A DNA stretch of 21,855 nt from Paulinella micropora (taxonomy: Eukaryota > Cercozoa > Imbricatea > Euglyphida), in assembly GCA_009731375.1 (NCBI GenBank), contig BJOX01000320.1, positions 549,792-571,646 on the forward strand, in the 5' to 3' direction. Shown one piece after another: positions 9,224-17,376 of the stretch. The notes beneath the pieces were generated by a model. That model was not told the origin of the DNA and did no database searches. It saw nothing but the letters and a program-made list of their open reading frames with translations. Within the stretch, counting starts at the first letter, position 1; each line of letters starts with the position of its first letter. Position numbers and translations under genes: made by a program.

Positions 9224-9229
9224 ACAAAG

Positions 9230-10513
9230 GGGTCAGTCACTATGCGTAGTGTGCATGGGGTGTGCTACATGTTTGAACAGTCAGGCAGCTGCACGCTGTG
9301 ATAGATCTAACTGTAGGTATAAACACACCACCACAAACAAGAAAGGGGGAGGGAAAGGAACAGGAACGAGAAAGAAGACTTTGAAGAAAGGAGACATGAA
9401 ATGTTTCAATTGTAACATGGAGGGGCATGTGTTTTCAGCATGTGAGCAGTAGTGTAGGATGTGTGTGGGTAAGCATAGACTACATGAATGTGAAGAGATG
9501 AAGAAGGCGAGAGAAGAGCCAGGTGAGAAGGAAGAACCGAGAGAGAAGGAAAAGAGAGCAAAAGGGGAACATGGAAAGTTGGGAAGGGGGAGTGACAGAC
9601 CGTGGCACTTCTGACACAGATGAAGAAGGGCTCGAATTCACGGGGCCAAGAGGTGCGGCGAAATTTTTCCGAGAGAGAGCAGGTGGTCAAGGAGAAGGCC
9701 CACATGGCCAGGTCAAGTGAAGGTAGTACAAGAGAGAGTAATCTATCGTCTGTGTGAGTGGCGAGTGTCAGGTGAGCAGCAATGTTTTGTGTGCACTCAT
9801 GACATGGAGAGTGAGAATGTCTTGTTGCGAGAGGCAGCTTATGGTCCGAGTGTTGAGAGGGCGATTTTGCGGGCTGCATACATATTGCTGTTGACATTCA
9901 AGACAACAAAAAAAATTGATTTTTCTGTTTTGGTTGGAATTTCAGTTTTGGTTGGAATTTTGATTTTGGGTGAAAATTTGAATTTTTCAAATTAACTGCT
10001 ATATTCGTCCGCAAAATATCGTAAATTTTCGCGAAATGTTACCGTTAAATTTGAAAATTTGAATTTTTGTCACAAAAATGAAAAACTGTCACAAAAATGA
10101 AAATCTGACACAAAAATGAAAAATTAATTTTTGTTGTTGTCTTGAATGTCAACAGCAATATCAGGAAAGAGAAAGAGAGAGAAGGAAACCACAGGGATGG
10201 GGGAGCAAAACAATCTTAGCCTCACTAAACCGTTAACCACCCGAGCCCGGGCCGCCAGACAAAGAAAGAGAATGCGAAGCGCTCAAAGCGCAGAAGTAAT
10301 AGTAAGAAGAAAGGAAAGGCAGGGAACGCAAAGAACAAGTTGAGCCCAGTCGAGGGGAAAATCTATTTTCAGAAGTCGGAGCATCGATCTGAGGCGCGGG
10401 GCAAGGCCGGCACCGATGATCCAGGGGAAGGCAGTGGGGAGTACAGCGATCAAGACAGCGACTCAGTGTCGGACCCGGAGCAACGATGGATGGGGCGCGC
10501 GGCGCGGAAGTAA
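9230..10513 (+). pseudogene. Degraded zinc-knuckle (gag-like) protein, split by a MITE
   Basis: The frame at 9230-9452 encodes a Cys-rich stretch (LCVVCMGCATCL, then RCDRSNCRYKH), a Lys/Gly-rich linker and a CCHC knuckle, CFNCNMEGHVFSAC (C-x2-C-x4-H-x4-C). After a TAG at 9450-9452 the same frame gives a second Cys/His set, CRMCVGKHRLHEC, then a Lys/Glu-rich tail to TGA at 9612. Further protein-like pieces follow in other frames: SDTDEEGLEFTGPRGAAKF (to 9720), then 9717-9882, which continues across the MITE at 9885-10158 into SGKRKREKETTGMGEQNN. A last piece to TAA at 10511 has SKRRSNSKKKGKAG and SGEYSDQDSDSVSDPEQR. Zinc knuckles bind nucleic acid in retroelement Gag proteins and some cellular proteins. 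I infer a dead gag-like gene lying head to head with the minus-strand retroelement. Confidence 0.55.
9883..10160. mobile_element. TIR MITE, copy 1 (276 bp plus TA duplication)
   Basis: The element starts TTGCTGTTGACATTCAAGAC and ends with the inverse complement, GTCTTGAATGTCAACAGCAA. It is flanked by TA on both sides (9883-9884 and 10159-10160), as expected for Tc1/mariner-type insertion. The inside is AT-rich with two TTTTGGTTGGAATTT copies and three CACAAAAATGAAAA copies; it encodes no transposase. It interrupts the plus-strand zinc-knuckle frame. Confidence 0.88.
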
Positions 10514-11048
10514 TTTCATGAGTGACCCTGGTGGCGGACTACCGCGTCGGAAAGTGGGCGGCTGGGGACCGGGGAGCAGCGTAGTAATAGACTCCGGCGG
10601 GCGGCCTCATGGAAGCAAGCCTTGAAGAGAATGACCGGGCCCCGGGGAGCGCGCGACGGGCGGCGCAACAACTGGACTTTTTGACTACTGCGTCATCATA
10701 AGATAAGTTGGTGAACGGGATACAACGTTAGTATAGAGTTAGTGCATATAGTCGGTAGGGCGGCTCCGGTAATTTCTGAATAAGGCTACACATATTTTAC
10801 CACCATATACAATAGCATGCGAGGTTAGTAATAATCATCAGAGGCTTTATAGCATAAGGTAGATTAGGCAGTTATTCCTAAATAGGTGGAGCTATGGACA
10901 ATTTTTTATTAATAATAGTATTTAGTCATACCGGCCCACCCCCATGACAATCAATTACCTATTTTACCTATATCACTCTTAAGTGTAACGGTGAATTCAA
11001 AGCTTGGCGATTTGGGTGTGGCGCTTAGTGACGTGTCAGTATTAATAT
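10514..11048. other. No gene recognised
   Basis: GC-rich at first, then AT-rich from about 10700 onwards. No open frame with coding character, no recognisable RNA gene and no long repeat are seen between the degraded zinc-knuckle frame and the second MITE copy. Confidence 0.5.
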
Positions 11049-11326
11049 TATTGCTGTTGACATTCAAGACAACAAAAAAAATTGATTTTTCTGTTTTGGT
11101 TGGAATTTCAGTTTTGGTTGGAATTTTGATTTTGGGTGAAAATTTGAATTTTTCAAATTAACTGCTATATTCGTCCGCAAAATATCGTAAATTTTCGCGA
11201 AATGTTACCGTTAAATTTGAAAATTTGAATTTTTGTCACAAAAATGAAAAACTGTCACAAAAATGAAAATCTGACACAAAAATGAAAAACTAATTTTTGT
11301 TGTTGTCTTGAATGTCAACAGCAATA
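11049..11326. mobile_element. TIR MITE, copy 2 (276 bp plus TA duplication)
   Basis: Same length, orientation and ends as the copy at 9883-10160. Reading the two side by side I find a single difference near the right end (AAAAATTAATT in copy 1, AAAAACTAATT here). Flanking TA dinucleotides at 11049-11050 and 11325-11326. The surroundings are non-coding. Confidence 0.88.
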
Positions 11327-11832
11327 ATTTCAAAATCTCTAAGTAGAAGTAAAGTACGAACCCTCTTGTCCAGTGGTATGTAGCGTAGCAAATTCACAGA
11401 AGTACTTTAAATTATATTATTAATATATTAATATATATAGCAAAATCAACTATTTTCACATATGCATCAGATTTTTTTTTTTTTTTTTTTTTTTACTCAC
11501 AACTGTTACTCTAAATTTTTTCTTAGCAAGTAAACTGCGAGCTCAATCGAGTAAAAATAAACTAAAAATATATACTCTTTATTTTGACCTATAAAATTTA
11601 GATCCACTTAAGTGGATCGAGTGGACCGTACACTTAAGGTTTAATACTAAGCTTCAATGATCAATGACAATGAGCTCAAAGTTGCACGGCCGCGGATATT
11701 ACTGTAGTGGCCTCTTGAACCGTTGTGAACGTCAGGAAGTTTTTCGCCATATGGCTTCAACTATTAATATTAGGTAATAATCCGATTTTTTTTTATTTAT
11801 ATGAACTAGCAGCGAAAAGAAAAGTACAATGT
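11327..11832. other. AT-rich intergenic sequence downstream of the ATP synthase gamma gene
   Basis: Contains a T-run (about 11471-11494), AT repeats near 11413-11440 and a perfect 18-bp palindrome, GATCCACTTAAGTGGATC, at 11601-11618. Part of the sequence closest to 11832 is presumably 3' UTR of the minus-strand gene. No gene is seen. Confidence 0.5.
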
Positions 11833-11837
11833 TTATT
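11832..11837 (-). promoter_or_regulatory. Candidate polyadenylation signal AATAAA overlapping the stop codon
   Basis: On the minus strand the last codons and stop read GAAAAATAA, so an AATAAA hexamer overlaps the TAA. The position at the end of the last exon is suggestive, but many protists do not use this hexamer. Confidence 0.3.
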
Positions 11838-12006
11838 TTTCCATATCCTCCATGGCGGTGACACCTATGGACAAACGAAACAACACGTGAAGAGTCATCG
11901 CAACGAGAAGAAAGGTGCATGTTAGTAGTTAGTATTGAATGAAGAGAAGAGGAGAGAGAGAGAGATAGAGAAAGCGAGAGATAGAGATAGATAGATAGAT
12001 AGATAG

Positions 12007-12060
<54 letters not shown>

Positions 12061-12100
12061 GTGGGTAGGTAGGTAGGTAGGTAGGTAGGTAGAGAGAGAG

Positions 12101-12149
<49 letters not shown>

Positions 12150-13729
12150 CAAGACCTGCCACTAGCTCGCACAGGTCCTTTGTGATCTTGTCCTGACGGG
12201 CGCGGTTCATCTGGACTGTCAGGATGACGATCATATCTTTGGTGTTGGTGGAAGCACCGTTCATGGAGTTGGCGCTGTACACAGGAGTTTGACATTCTGT
12301 CAGAAAGTGTTGCATATCTATCTAGCACCGGTGGGGTAAGGGGAAAGGGGGAAAAGGAGGAGGAGAGGAGGCGGAAGAGAGAGAGANNNNNNNNNNGTTC
12401 ATGAGATTAATAGACTGATAATACAACTTACCGGGCGCAGAACTCGGCGGCGGTGGAGTCGACGCAGCACTGCCTGTAAATGTGAATCAATATGAATATG
12501 TCCATGTATATGTTTATGTATCTGTATCTATCTCTCTCTCTCTCAATATATATATATATATATATAACTACCTGCAAGCGGAAAGAAACATATATGCAAG
12601 TTACCAGAGCTGGGCAGCGGTGCGGAAGTCAATCAGGTTGCTCAGAATGTCCAGGTCACCCTCGATCATGTAGTCGTTCATGTGCTTCTGGATGTACTCG
12701 ATGTTGGACTAGAGGTAGGTAAGTTGATATATAGATAGATCGATGGATAGTTAGGTGAGAGTCGAGCAGGTGCTGCTGCAGTTAACCCGACTCTCTCTCT
12801 CTCTCTCTCCCTCCTCCTCCTTCCTCTTTCTTCGTCATCACCTTCTCCCCCCCCCCTCTTTCTCTCAATACCTTCTTAGAGCGCTGGGGCACGCGCACTT
12901 GGTCGTAAGCCGAAATGCTCTTGAACCTAATTGCGCAGGTAGGTAGGTAGGTAGGTAGGTAGCTAGCTAGCTATAGGTAGGTAGGCAGGTAGGTGAGTGG
13001 GTGAGTGGGTGGGCAGGTAGGTAGATAGGTAAGTAGGAGGGTAGGTAGGTAGACACTTGGTCGTAGGCCAAAATACCTTTGAACCTAGTAGTAAACAAGT
13101 AGGTAGGTACGCAGGTAGTAGGGTGGATGGGCAGGTAGGTAGGTAGGTAGGTAGGTAAGTAGGTAGGTAGGCAGGCAGGTAGGTAGGTCGGTAGGTCGGT
13201 AGTAGGTAGGCAGGTAGGTACGAAGGTAGGTGGGTAGGTAGGTAGGTAGGTAGGTAGGTAGGTAGACAGATAGACATAGACAGACACAGACAGAACAGAA
13301 GAGAGCAGAACTTAGACAAGATTTCACCTGTTGTAGAAGAGATAGCCGAAATCGAAGTCGACCGAGGCCAGATACTCAGCAATCATCATGGACTGGGAGA
13401 AGGTAGGGACCTTGAGCTTCGTCAGGTCAGTGTAGGACCTAGATAGACAGGCAGATAGGTGGGTGGGTGGGTGGGAAGGTAGGTAGGTAGGTAGATAGGT
13501 GGTTAGGTAGGTAGGTAGGTAGGTAGTAGGTAGGTAGGTAGATAGGTGGTTAGGTAGGTAGGTAGGTAGGTAGTAGGTAGGTAGGTCGGTCGGTTGGTCG
13601 GTCGGTAGGTGGATATATATAGACAGACAAAGTCCTGTTACCTCTGGATGTATTCTCCTGCTCGTTTCTGCAGACCCTTGGCTGCCTATATGCATACATT
13701 CACGTACATACTCACACATACATTGAAAA

Positions 13730-13764
<35 letters not shown>

Positions 13765-14473
13765 GTAAATAAATAAATAAATAAATCAATAAATAAACAT
13801 ATATATATATGTAATATATATATACATATATATATAACTGCGTACATAGATTGCATGATATGACGTACACGTGATTCATGTATGATGTATTGATGTGTGA
13901 TTACGACCTTGCCCAGAATATCTAAAGTGATCTTGGTGTCCCTGTCCTCAACTAACTAACTAACCAACTAACTGACTAACTGACTAGCTAACTTACTAGC
14001 TTACCAACTAACCTAACTAACTAAAGAGAATAAAATTGCGCACCTAGTTACATGATAAAACATAGGTGATGTATTATTATGACCTCCTTTCCCTGAACAT
14101 CCACAGTGATCTTGCTATCTCTGTTCTCATGATGTGCTGATGTGCATCATGACATAATCAACTTCTATCCCAGAATGTTCACAGTGACCTTGCTGTCTCT
14201 GTCCTCACAGTGCTGCAGGTATGATGTGCTGATGTGAATTATGACCTTTCCTAGATATCCACAATGACCTTGCTGTCTCTGTACTCAGTGTGCTGCAGGT
14301 ATGATGTGATGTGCATAATGCCATTATGACCTTCTTTCCCAGAATGTCCACAGTGATCTTGCTGTCTCTGTCCTCAGAGTTGGCCACGATTTTTTGCACC
14401 TAGCAGTAAATACATAAACATAAATACATGCATGCATGCATACGTACATACGTTGCGATGTCACAGCTGGGAT

Positions 14474-14559
<86 letters not shown>

Positions 14560-15127
14560 NNNNNNNNNNNNNNNNNNNNNNNNNNNNNNNNNNNNNNNNN
14601 NNNNNNNNNNNNNNNNNNNNNNNNNNNNNNNNNNNNNNNNNNNNNNNNNNNNNNNNNNNNNNNNNNNNNNNNNNNNNNNNNNNNNNNNNNNNNNNNNNNN
14701 NNNNNNNNNNNNNNNNNNNNNNNNNNNNNNNNNNNNNNNNNNNNNNNNNNNNNNNNNNNNNNNNNNNNNNNNNNNNNNNNNNNNNNNNNNNNNNNNNNNN
14801 NNNNNNNNNNNNNNNNNNNNNNNNNNNNNNNNNNNNNNNNNNNNNNNNNNNNNNNNNNNNNNNNNNNNNNNNNNNNNNNNNNNNNNNNNNNNNNNNNNNN
14901 NNNNNNNNNNNNNNNNNNNNNNNNNNNNNNNNNNNNNNNNNNNNNNNNNNNNNNNNNNNNNNNNNNNNNNNNNNNNNNNNNNNNNNNNNNNNNNNNNNNN
15001 NNNNNNNNNNNNNNNNNNNNNNNNNNNNNNNNNNNNNNNNNNNNNNNNNNNNNNNNNNNNNNNNNNNNNNNNNNNNNNNNNNNNNNNNNNNNNNNNNNNN
15101 NNNNNNNNNNNNNNNNNNNNNGGGTGA

Positions 15128-15169
<42 letters not shown>

Positions 15170-15339
15170 AGCAAACCAAAGAAAGCAACCGAAGAATAAT
15201 AGGCGGAATGAAGAAGAAGAAGGAGGAGGAGGAAGAGGAGGAAGAAGAAGAAAAAGAAGAAGAAGAAGAAGAAGAAGAAGAAAAAGAAGAAGAAAAAGAA
15301 GAAAAAGAAGAAGAAGAAGAGGAGGAAGAAGAGGAGGAA

Positions 15340-15372
<33 letters not shown>

Positions 15373-15435
15373 GAGGAGGAGGAAGAGGAGGAGGAGGAGA
15401 GGGAGGAGGAGAGGGAGAAGAAGAAGAAGAAGAAG

Positions 15436-15467
<32 letters not shown>

Positions 15468-15948
15468 GAAGAAGAAGAAGGAAGAAGAAGAAGGAAGAAG
15501 AAGAGGAAGAGGAAGAGGAAGAAGAAGAAGAAGAAGAGGAAGAAGAACTAAAACTATGATATAATAGAAGTCACATCTAAGCGAGAAGCGGTCACCAGGT
15601 CCAATCATGCTCTGCCTCACTCAACTGAACTGAACTAAACTAAACTGAACTAAAGTAAACTAAACTGAACTGAGCTGAACTAAACTCAAGTAAACTAAAA
15701 CAAAACAAAACTAGAAGCACCCTCAGCGATTAGTTTCTCATCAAAAGCGAAGCGGTCACCCGGCCCACACCGTGCTTGGCCTCAGGAGGAGGTCGCGGGC
15801 ATCTCATGCCCGCATCCTGCTACTCCCTGTGCACCAAGACGGGGACCGGTAACACGAGCTTCTTTGCTCAGGTCTCAAAGATTATTCTTACAGTCATTGG
15901 GTGCGAATTTTTTCACGCGAGATCTCGATATGTGTTTTCTTGTGTCTG

Positions 15949-15986
<38 letters not shown>

Positions 15987-16355
15987 CATCTATCTATCTA
16001 TCTATCTATCTATCTGTCTATCTATCTATCTATCTATCTATCTACTTAAAATTCAAACATACATAAAGGAGAGAGAGAGAGAGGGAGGGAGGGAGGGCGG
16101 GAGAGAGAGAGAGAGACAGACAGACCGAGAAGGCGCGGGCCAGGGCCACACGGTTCTGCGCCGCTCGCACCTTGGCGTTGGCAATCATGTACACTGCATG
16201 CCTAACAGAGAGTCAATAGAAAAATAGAAGGATGGACGGAGGAAAAGGTGAATGGATGGGCGCGGATAGATAATAGGTAGGTTGGGTAGGTAGGTAGGTA
16301 GGCAGACAGGCAGGTAGGTAGATAGGTAGGTAGGTAGACAGACAGACAGACAGAC

Positions 16356-16391
<36 letters not shown>

Positions 16392-17376
16392 CAGATAGAT
16401 AGATAGCTGGCTAGTAGGTAGGTAGGCAGGTAGGTAGGTAGGTAGGTAGACAGTTAGATGATAGATAGATAAATAGATAGATAGACAGATAGATAGATAG
16501 ACGGATAGACAGACAGACAGATAGACAGACAGACAGATAGATAGATAGATAGATAGATAGAGATAATACATATTTCTGTGAGTAGACAGAGAGAACGAAC
16601 ACACACACACACACGAATGAGCGAAAGAAAGACAAGACAAGAAAAAAGGAAAGCGAGAAAAGAAAGAAAGAAAGAGGGAAGAGGGAGAGGGAGAGGGGAG
16701 AGAGATAGAGAGAGAGAGAATGTGTGTGTGTCTACTGTCTGTGTGTTTTTTCATTCTATATGTACAGAAATCATACTTTCTGCTTTATACATATGCAAAA
16801 ATACTTGGTTTGATTAGTTGCATACTTTCTCACATGAACCACTTATAGAAGCTCTTTGAATCAGAAAGGAAAACAGGCACACACACACGACATCGCGAAT
16901 GTAGACTCACGTCATTTTCTGAATCCCCTTGATAGATTCAATACGCAACTTCTGGTCAGAGAAGGAGGCCTTGTGACGCTTCTGAAAAAGGTTCGTGCCG
17001 CTGACTGCAGGCGCGGCCGTCCTGGTGGACAACAAGCAGGCACAGTCACAAGCTCCATACGAATGTTTTGGTTGCCAAGTTTCTTGGCACCTGAGTTGTA
17101 TCTTTTGTGCCATAATGGTCATACACATGATTCAGAATTGATAGTGGTTCTCGAACGATGTGATAAGGCAAGCATAGCGGCAGCAGAGAACAAATAACAA
17201 CAATAGCAAACATAACAACTACAAACCAAACAACAAAACAATACTTTTGCAACCACAATCACAAAAGAAACAATAGCAAAAGTAAAAGCAAGTTTCAAGG
17301 CAATCAAACAAGACGACAGAAATTGCTCAAATCAAACGGAATGCGGCACCCAACAAAGGGTTGGGACTTACAGCAT
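11833..17376 (-). CDS. ATP synthase F1 subunit gamma, mitochondrial type (12 exons traced)
   Basis: Gamma is the rotor shaft of the F1 motor in the mitochondrial matrix. Coding exons, in order: 17376-17372, 17021-16911, 16201-16126, 15816-15760 (uncertain), 14399-14331, 13685-13642, 13438-13328, 12926-12872, 12708-12605, 12473-12432, 12274-12156, 11864-11833. Every junction is GT..AG and the phases fit. The start ATG is in GCCGCCATG and the first exon has only five coding bases. The N-terminal helix is [19 protein letters not shown] then [16 protein letters not shown]. The middle has [29 protein letters not shown] and [17 protein letters not shown]. The C-terminal helix is [18 protein letters not shown], ending VTAMEDMEK and TAA. 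The traced exons give about 274 residues. The conserved GLCG segment is not seen and is probably in the gap 14560-15121. The chloroplast-type cysteine insertion is absent, which favours the mitochondrial form. Introns are packed with tetranucleotide repeats and duplicated exon ends. Confidence 0.9.
11941..12147. repeat. GA, GATA and GGTA microsatellites in the last intron of the gamma gene
   Basis: AGAGAG blocks flank (GATA)n (about 11983-12060) and (GGTA)n (about 12065-12091), followed by (GA)n up to 12147, eight bases from the 5' splice site at 12155. On the gene strand these are CT, TATC and TACC tracts, with no stop codon in the frame of the preceding exon. Confidence 0.9.
12387..12396. 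other. 10-N assembly gap in an intron of the gamma gene
   Basis: Lies in the intron between exons 12473-12432 and 12274-12156, next to a GA-rich stretch. Both flanking exons and their splice junctions are intact. Confidence 0.9.
12936..13270. repeat. (GGTA)n tracts in the intron before the [10 protein letters not shown] exon
   Basis: On the gene strand these are TACC repeats with TGCC, TATC and other variants. They fill the intron between exons 13438-13328 and 12926-12872, interrupted at 13052-13084 by a copy of the downstream exon's head. Confidence 0.9.
13052..13088 (-). repeat. Decoy copy of the 3' splice site and first 33 bases of the [10 protein letters not shown] exon
   Basis: Gene strand CTAG followed by GTTCAAAGGTATTTTGGCC and TACGACCAAGTG. 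It matches the true exon start at 12926 (GTTCAAGAGCATTTCGGCT, TACGACCAAGTG) with about five differences over 31 bases. It would encode [11 protein letters not shown] and then run into TACC repeats. It lies 158 bp upstream of the real site in the same intron and keeps the AG. Confidence 0.85.
13439..13625. repeat. (GGTA)n / (GGTG)n tracts in the intron between exons 13685-13642 and 13438-13328
   Basis: Several GGTA arrays and one GGTGGTTAGGTA segment duplicated as a block (about 13496-13530 and 13540-13580). On the gene strand they form a pyrimidine-rich TACC/CACC tract that ends in CTAG, the 3' splice site at 13439. Confidence 0.85.
13727..13845. repeat. (AAAT)n and (AT)n microsatellites in an intron of the gamma gene
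   Basis: AAATAAAT from about 13727 to 13797, then AT-rich TATATATA/CATATATA to about 13838. They lie downstream, in gene direction, of the duplicated exon-tail series. Confidence 0.9.
13899..14330 (-). repeat. Four degenerate copies of an exon tail plus 5' splice site, within the following intron
   Basis: The end of exon 14399-14331 (coding [16 protein letters not shown] and then GTCATAAT) recurs at about 14288-14236, 14208-14155, 14130-14072 and 13951-13899. Copies 1 and 2 have in-frame stops. Copy 3 reads [15 protein letters not shown] followed by GTCATAAT. Copy 4 reads [15 protein letters not shown] followed by GTCGTAAT, preceded by (TTAG)n. The intron bases after each donor (CACATCAGCACATCAT) are repeated too, so the unit spans the splice junction. 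The full exon, with its AG and the extra VQKIVAN codons, exists only at 14399. Confidence 0.88.
13952..14030. repeat. (CTAA)n-like tetranucleotide tract
   Basis: ACTAACTAACTAACCAACTAAC variants. On the gene strand it is TTAG/TTGG, providing many AG dinucleotides directly before the fourth exon-tail copy. Confidence 0.85.
14475..15121. repeat. (CTAT)n microsatellite running into a 562-N gap
   Basis: CTAT repeats from about 14475 to 14559, then Ns 14560-15121. The gap lies between gamma-gene exons 15816-15760 and 14399-14331. The missing GLCG-coding part of the gene is expected here. Confidence 0.9.
15122..15552. repeat. (GA)n, then (GAA)n/(GGA)n purine tract
   Basis: About 400 bases of almost pure purine on the plus strand (pyrimidine on the gene strand). 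Glu/Lys or Ser/Phe/Leu open frames across it are repeat artefacts. It is part of an intron of the gamma gene. Confidence 0.92.
15578..15617 (-). repeat. Decoy copy of an exon tail and 5' splice site (GGTGACCGCTTC)
   Basis: Gene strand TGAGGCAGAGCATGATTGG, then ACCTGGTGACCGCTTC. It parallels TGAGGCCAAGCACGGTGTGG, then GCCGGGTGACCGCTTC at 15783-15746. The likely parent is the end of candidate exon 15816-15760, so this would be an exon-tail duplication about 170 bp into the following intron. Confidence 0.65.
15622..15712. repeat. ACTGA/ACTAA pentanucleotide-like tract
   Basis: Repeats of GAACTGAACT and AAACTAAACT in an intron of the gamma gene, between the decoy exon tail and candidate exon 15816-15760. 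Confidence 0.8.
15760..15816 (-). CDS. Candidate fourth exon of the ATP synthase gamma gene
   Basis: Between a 3' splice site ending TAGCAG and the donor GGTGACC the frame gives 19 codons ([19 protein letters not shown]). The start and end phases match both neighbours. Its tail is copied downstream at 15617-15578, as happens to another exon of the gene. The residues would fall in the variable linker after the N-terminal helix, so homology cannot confirm it. The nearby frame with [12 protein letters not shown] is an alternative. Confidence 0.35.
15945..16115. repeat. (CTAT)n and (GA)n/(GGGA)n microsatellites
   Basis: CTAT repeats about 15951-16044, then GAGAGA/GGGAGGGA to about 16114. These belong to the intron after gamma-gene exon 16201-16126. 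Confidence 0.9.
16260..16565. repeat. (GGTA)n, (GACA)n and (GATA)n tetranucleotide tracts
   Basis: Interleaved TAGG, TAGA and CAGA arrays over 300 bases in the intron between exons 17021-16911 and 16201-16126 of the gamma gene. The open frames across them (Leu/Ser/Tyr/Pro-rich) are artefacts. Confidence 0.92.
16596..16745. repeat. (AC)n, (GA)n-rich and (TG)n simple sequence
   Basis: Short AC repeat at 16600-16613, purine-rich AGAAAG/GGGAGA to about 16718, then TGTGTG. Same intron as the tetranucleotide tracts at 16260-16565. Confidence 0.85.

Larger units (their letters stand above)
2441..9225 (-). mobile_element. Degenerate Ty3/gypsy-like retroelement, minus strand
   Basis: In transcription order the interval holds a retropepsin-like domain (9223-8780), an unrecognised segment (8814-8497), a Glu-rich segment, poly-Ser and Pro/Ser segments, a large unrecognised region (about 7160-4230), reverse transcriptase and RNase H (4119-2470). 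RT before RNase H without an intervening integrase, YLDD at the RT active site and an LP(x)GLSR end to RNase H are typical of Ty3/gypsy pol. I see no LTRs, no gag zinc knuckle on this strand and no integrase. Frames change at about 6900 and 5425, and stops interrupt at 7246, 5215, 4225 and 3322, so this is an inactive, truncated copy. The roughly 1,500 codons between the protease-like and RT parts are far more than usual. Nesting of a second element in the middle is an alternative. Confidence 0.75.

Noticed and set aside
8943-9229. Plus-strand N-terminal half of the frame that ends in the zinc knuckle
   Set aside because: It is antisense to the retropepsin-like domain; only the part after about 9230 has Cys/His motifs of its own.
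11929-12315. Reading the conserved gamma C-terminal exon from its open-frame start, including the codons before CGCC at 12274
   Set aside because: Phase from the upstream exon (CG at 12432) and an AG at 12276-12275 give RANSMNGAS, which matches the family; the extra codons are intron.
14428-15620. Very long frames crossing the 562-N gap
   Set aside because: They consist of Ns plus CTAT and GAA repeats and have no coding evidence.
16185-16754. Minus-strand 189-codon Leu/Ser/Tyr/Pro frame
   Set aside because: It is intronic TACC/TATC repeat of the gamma gene, ending next to the exon at 16201.
12156-17376. Chloroplast-type ATP synthase gamma
   Set aside because: No trace of the cysteine-containing regulatory insertion expected between the middle and C-terminal parts, though part of the gene lies in a gap.
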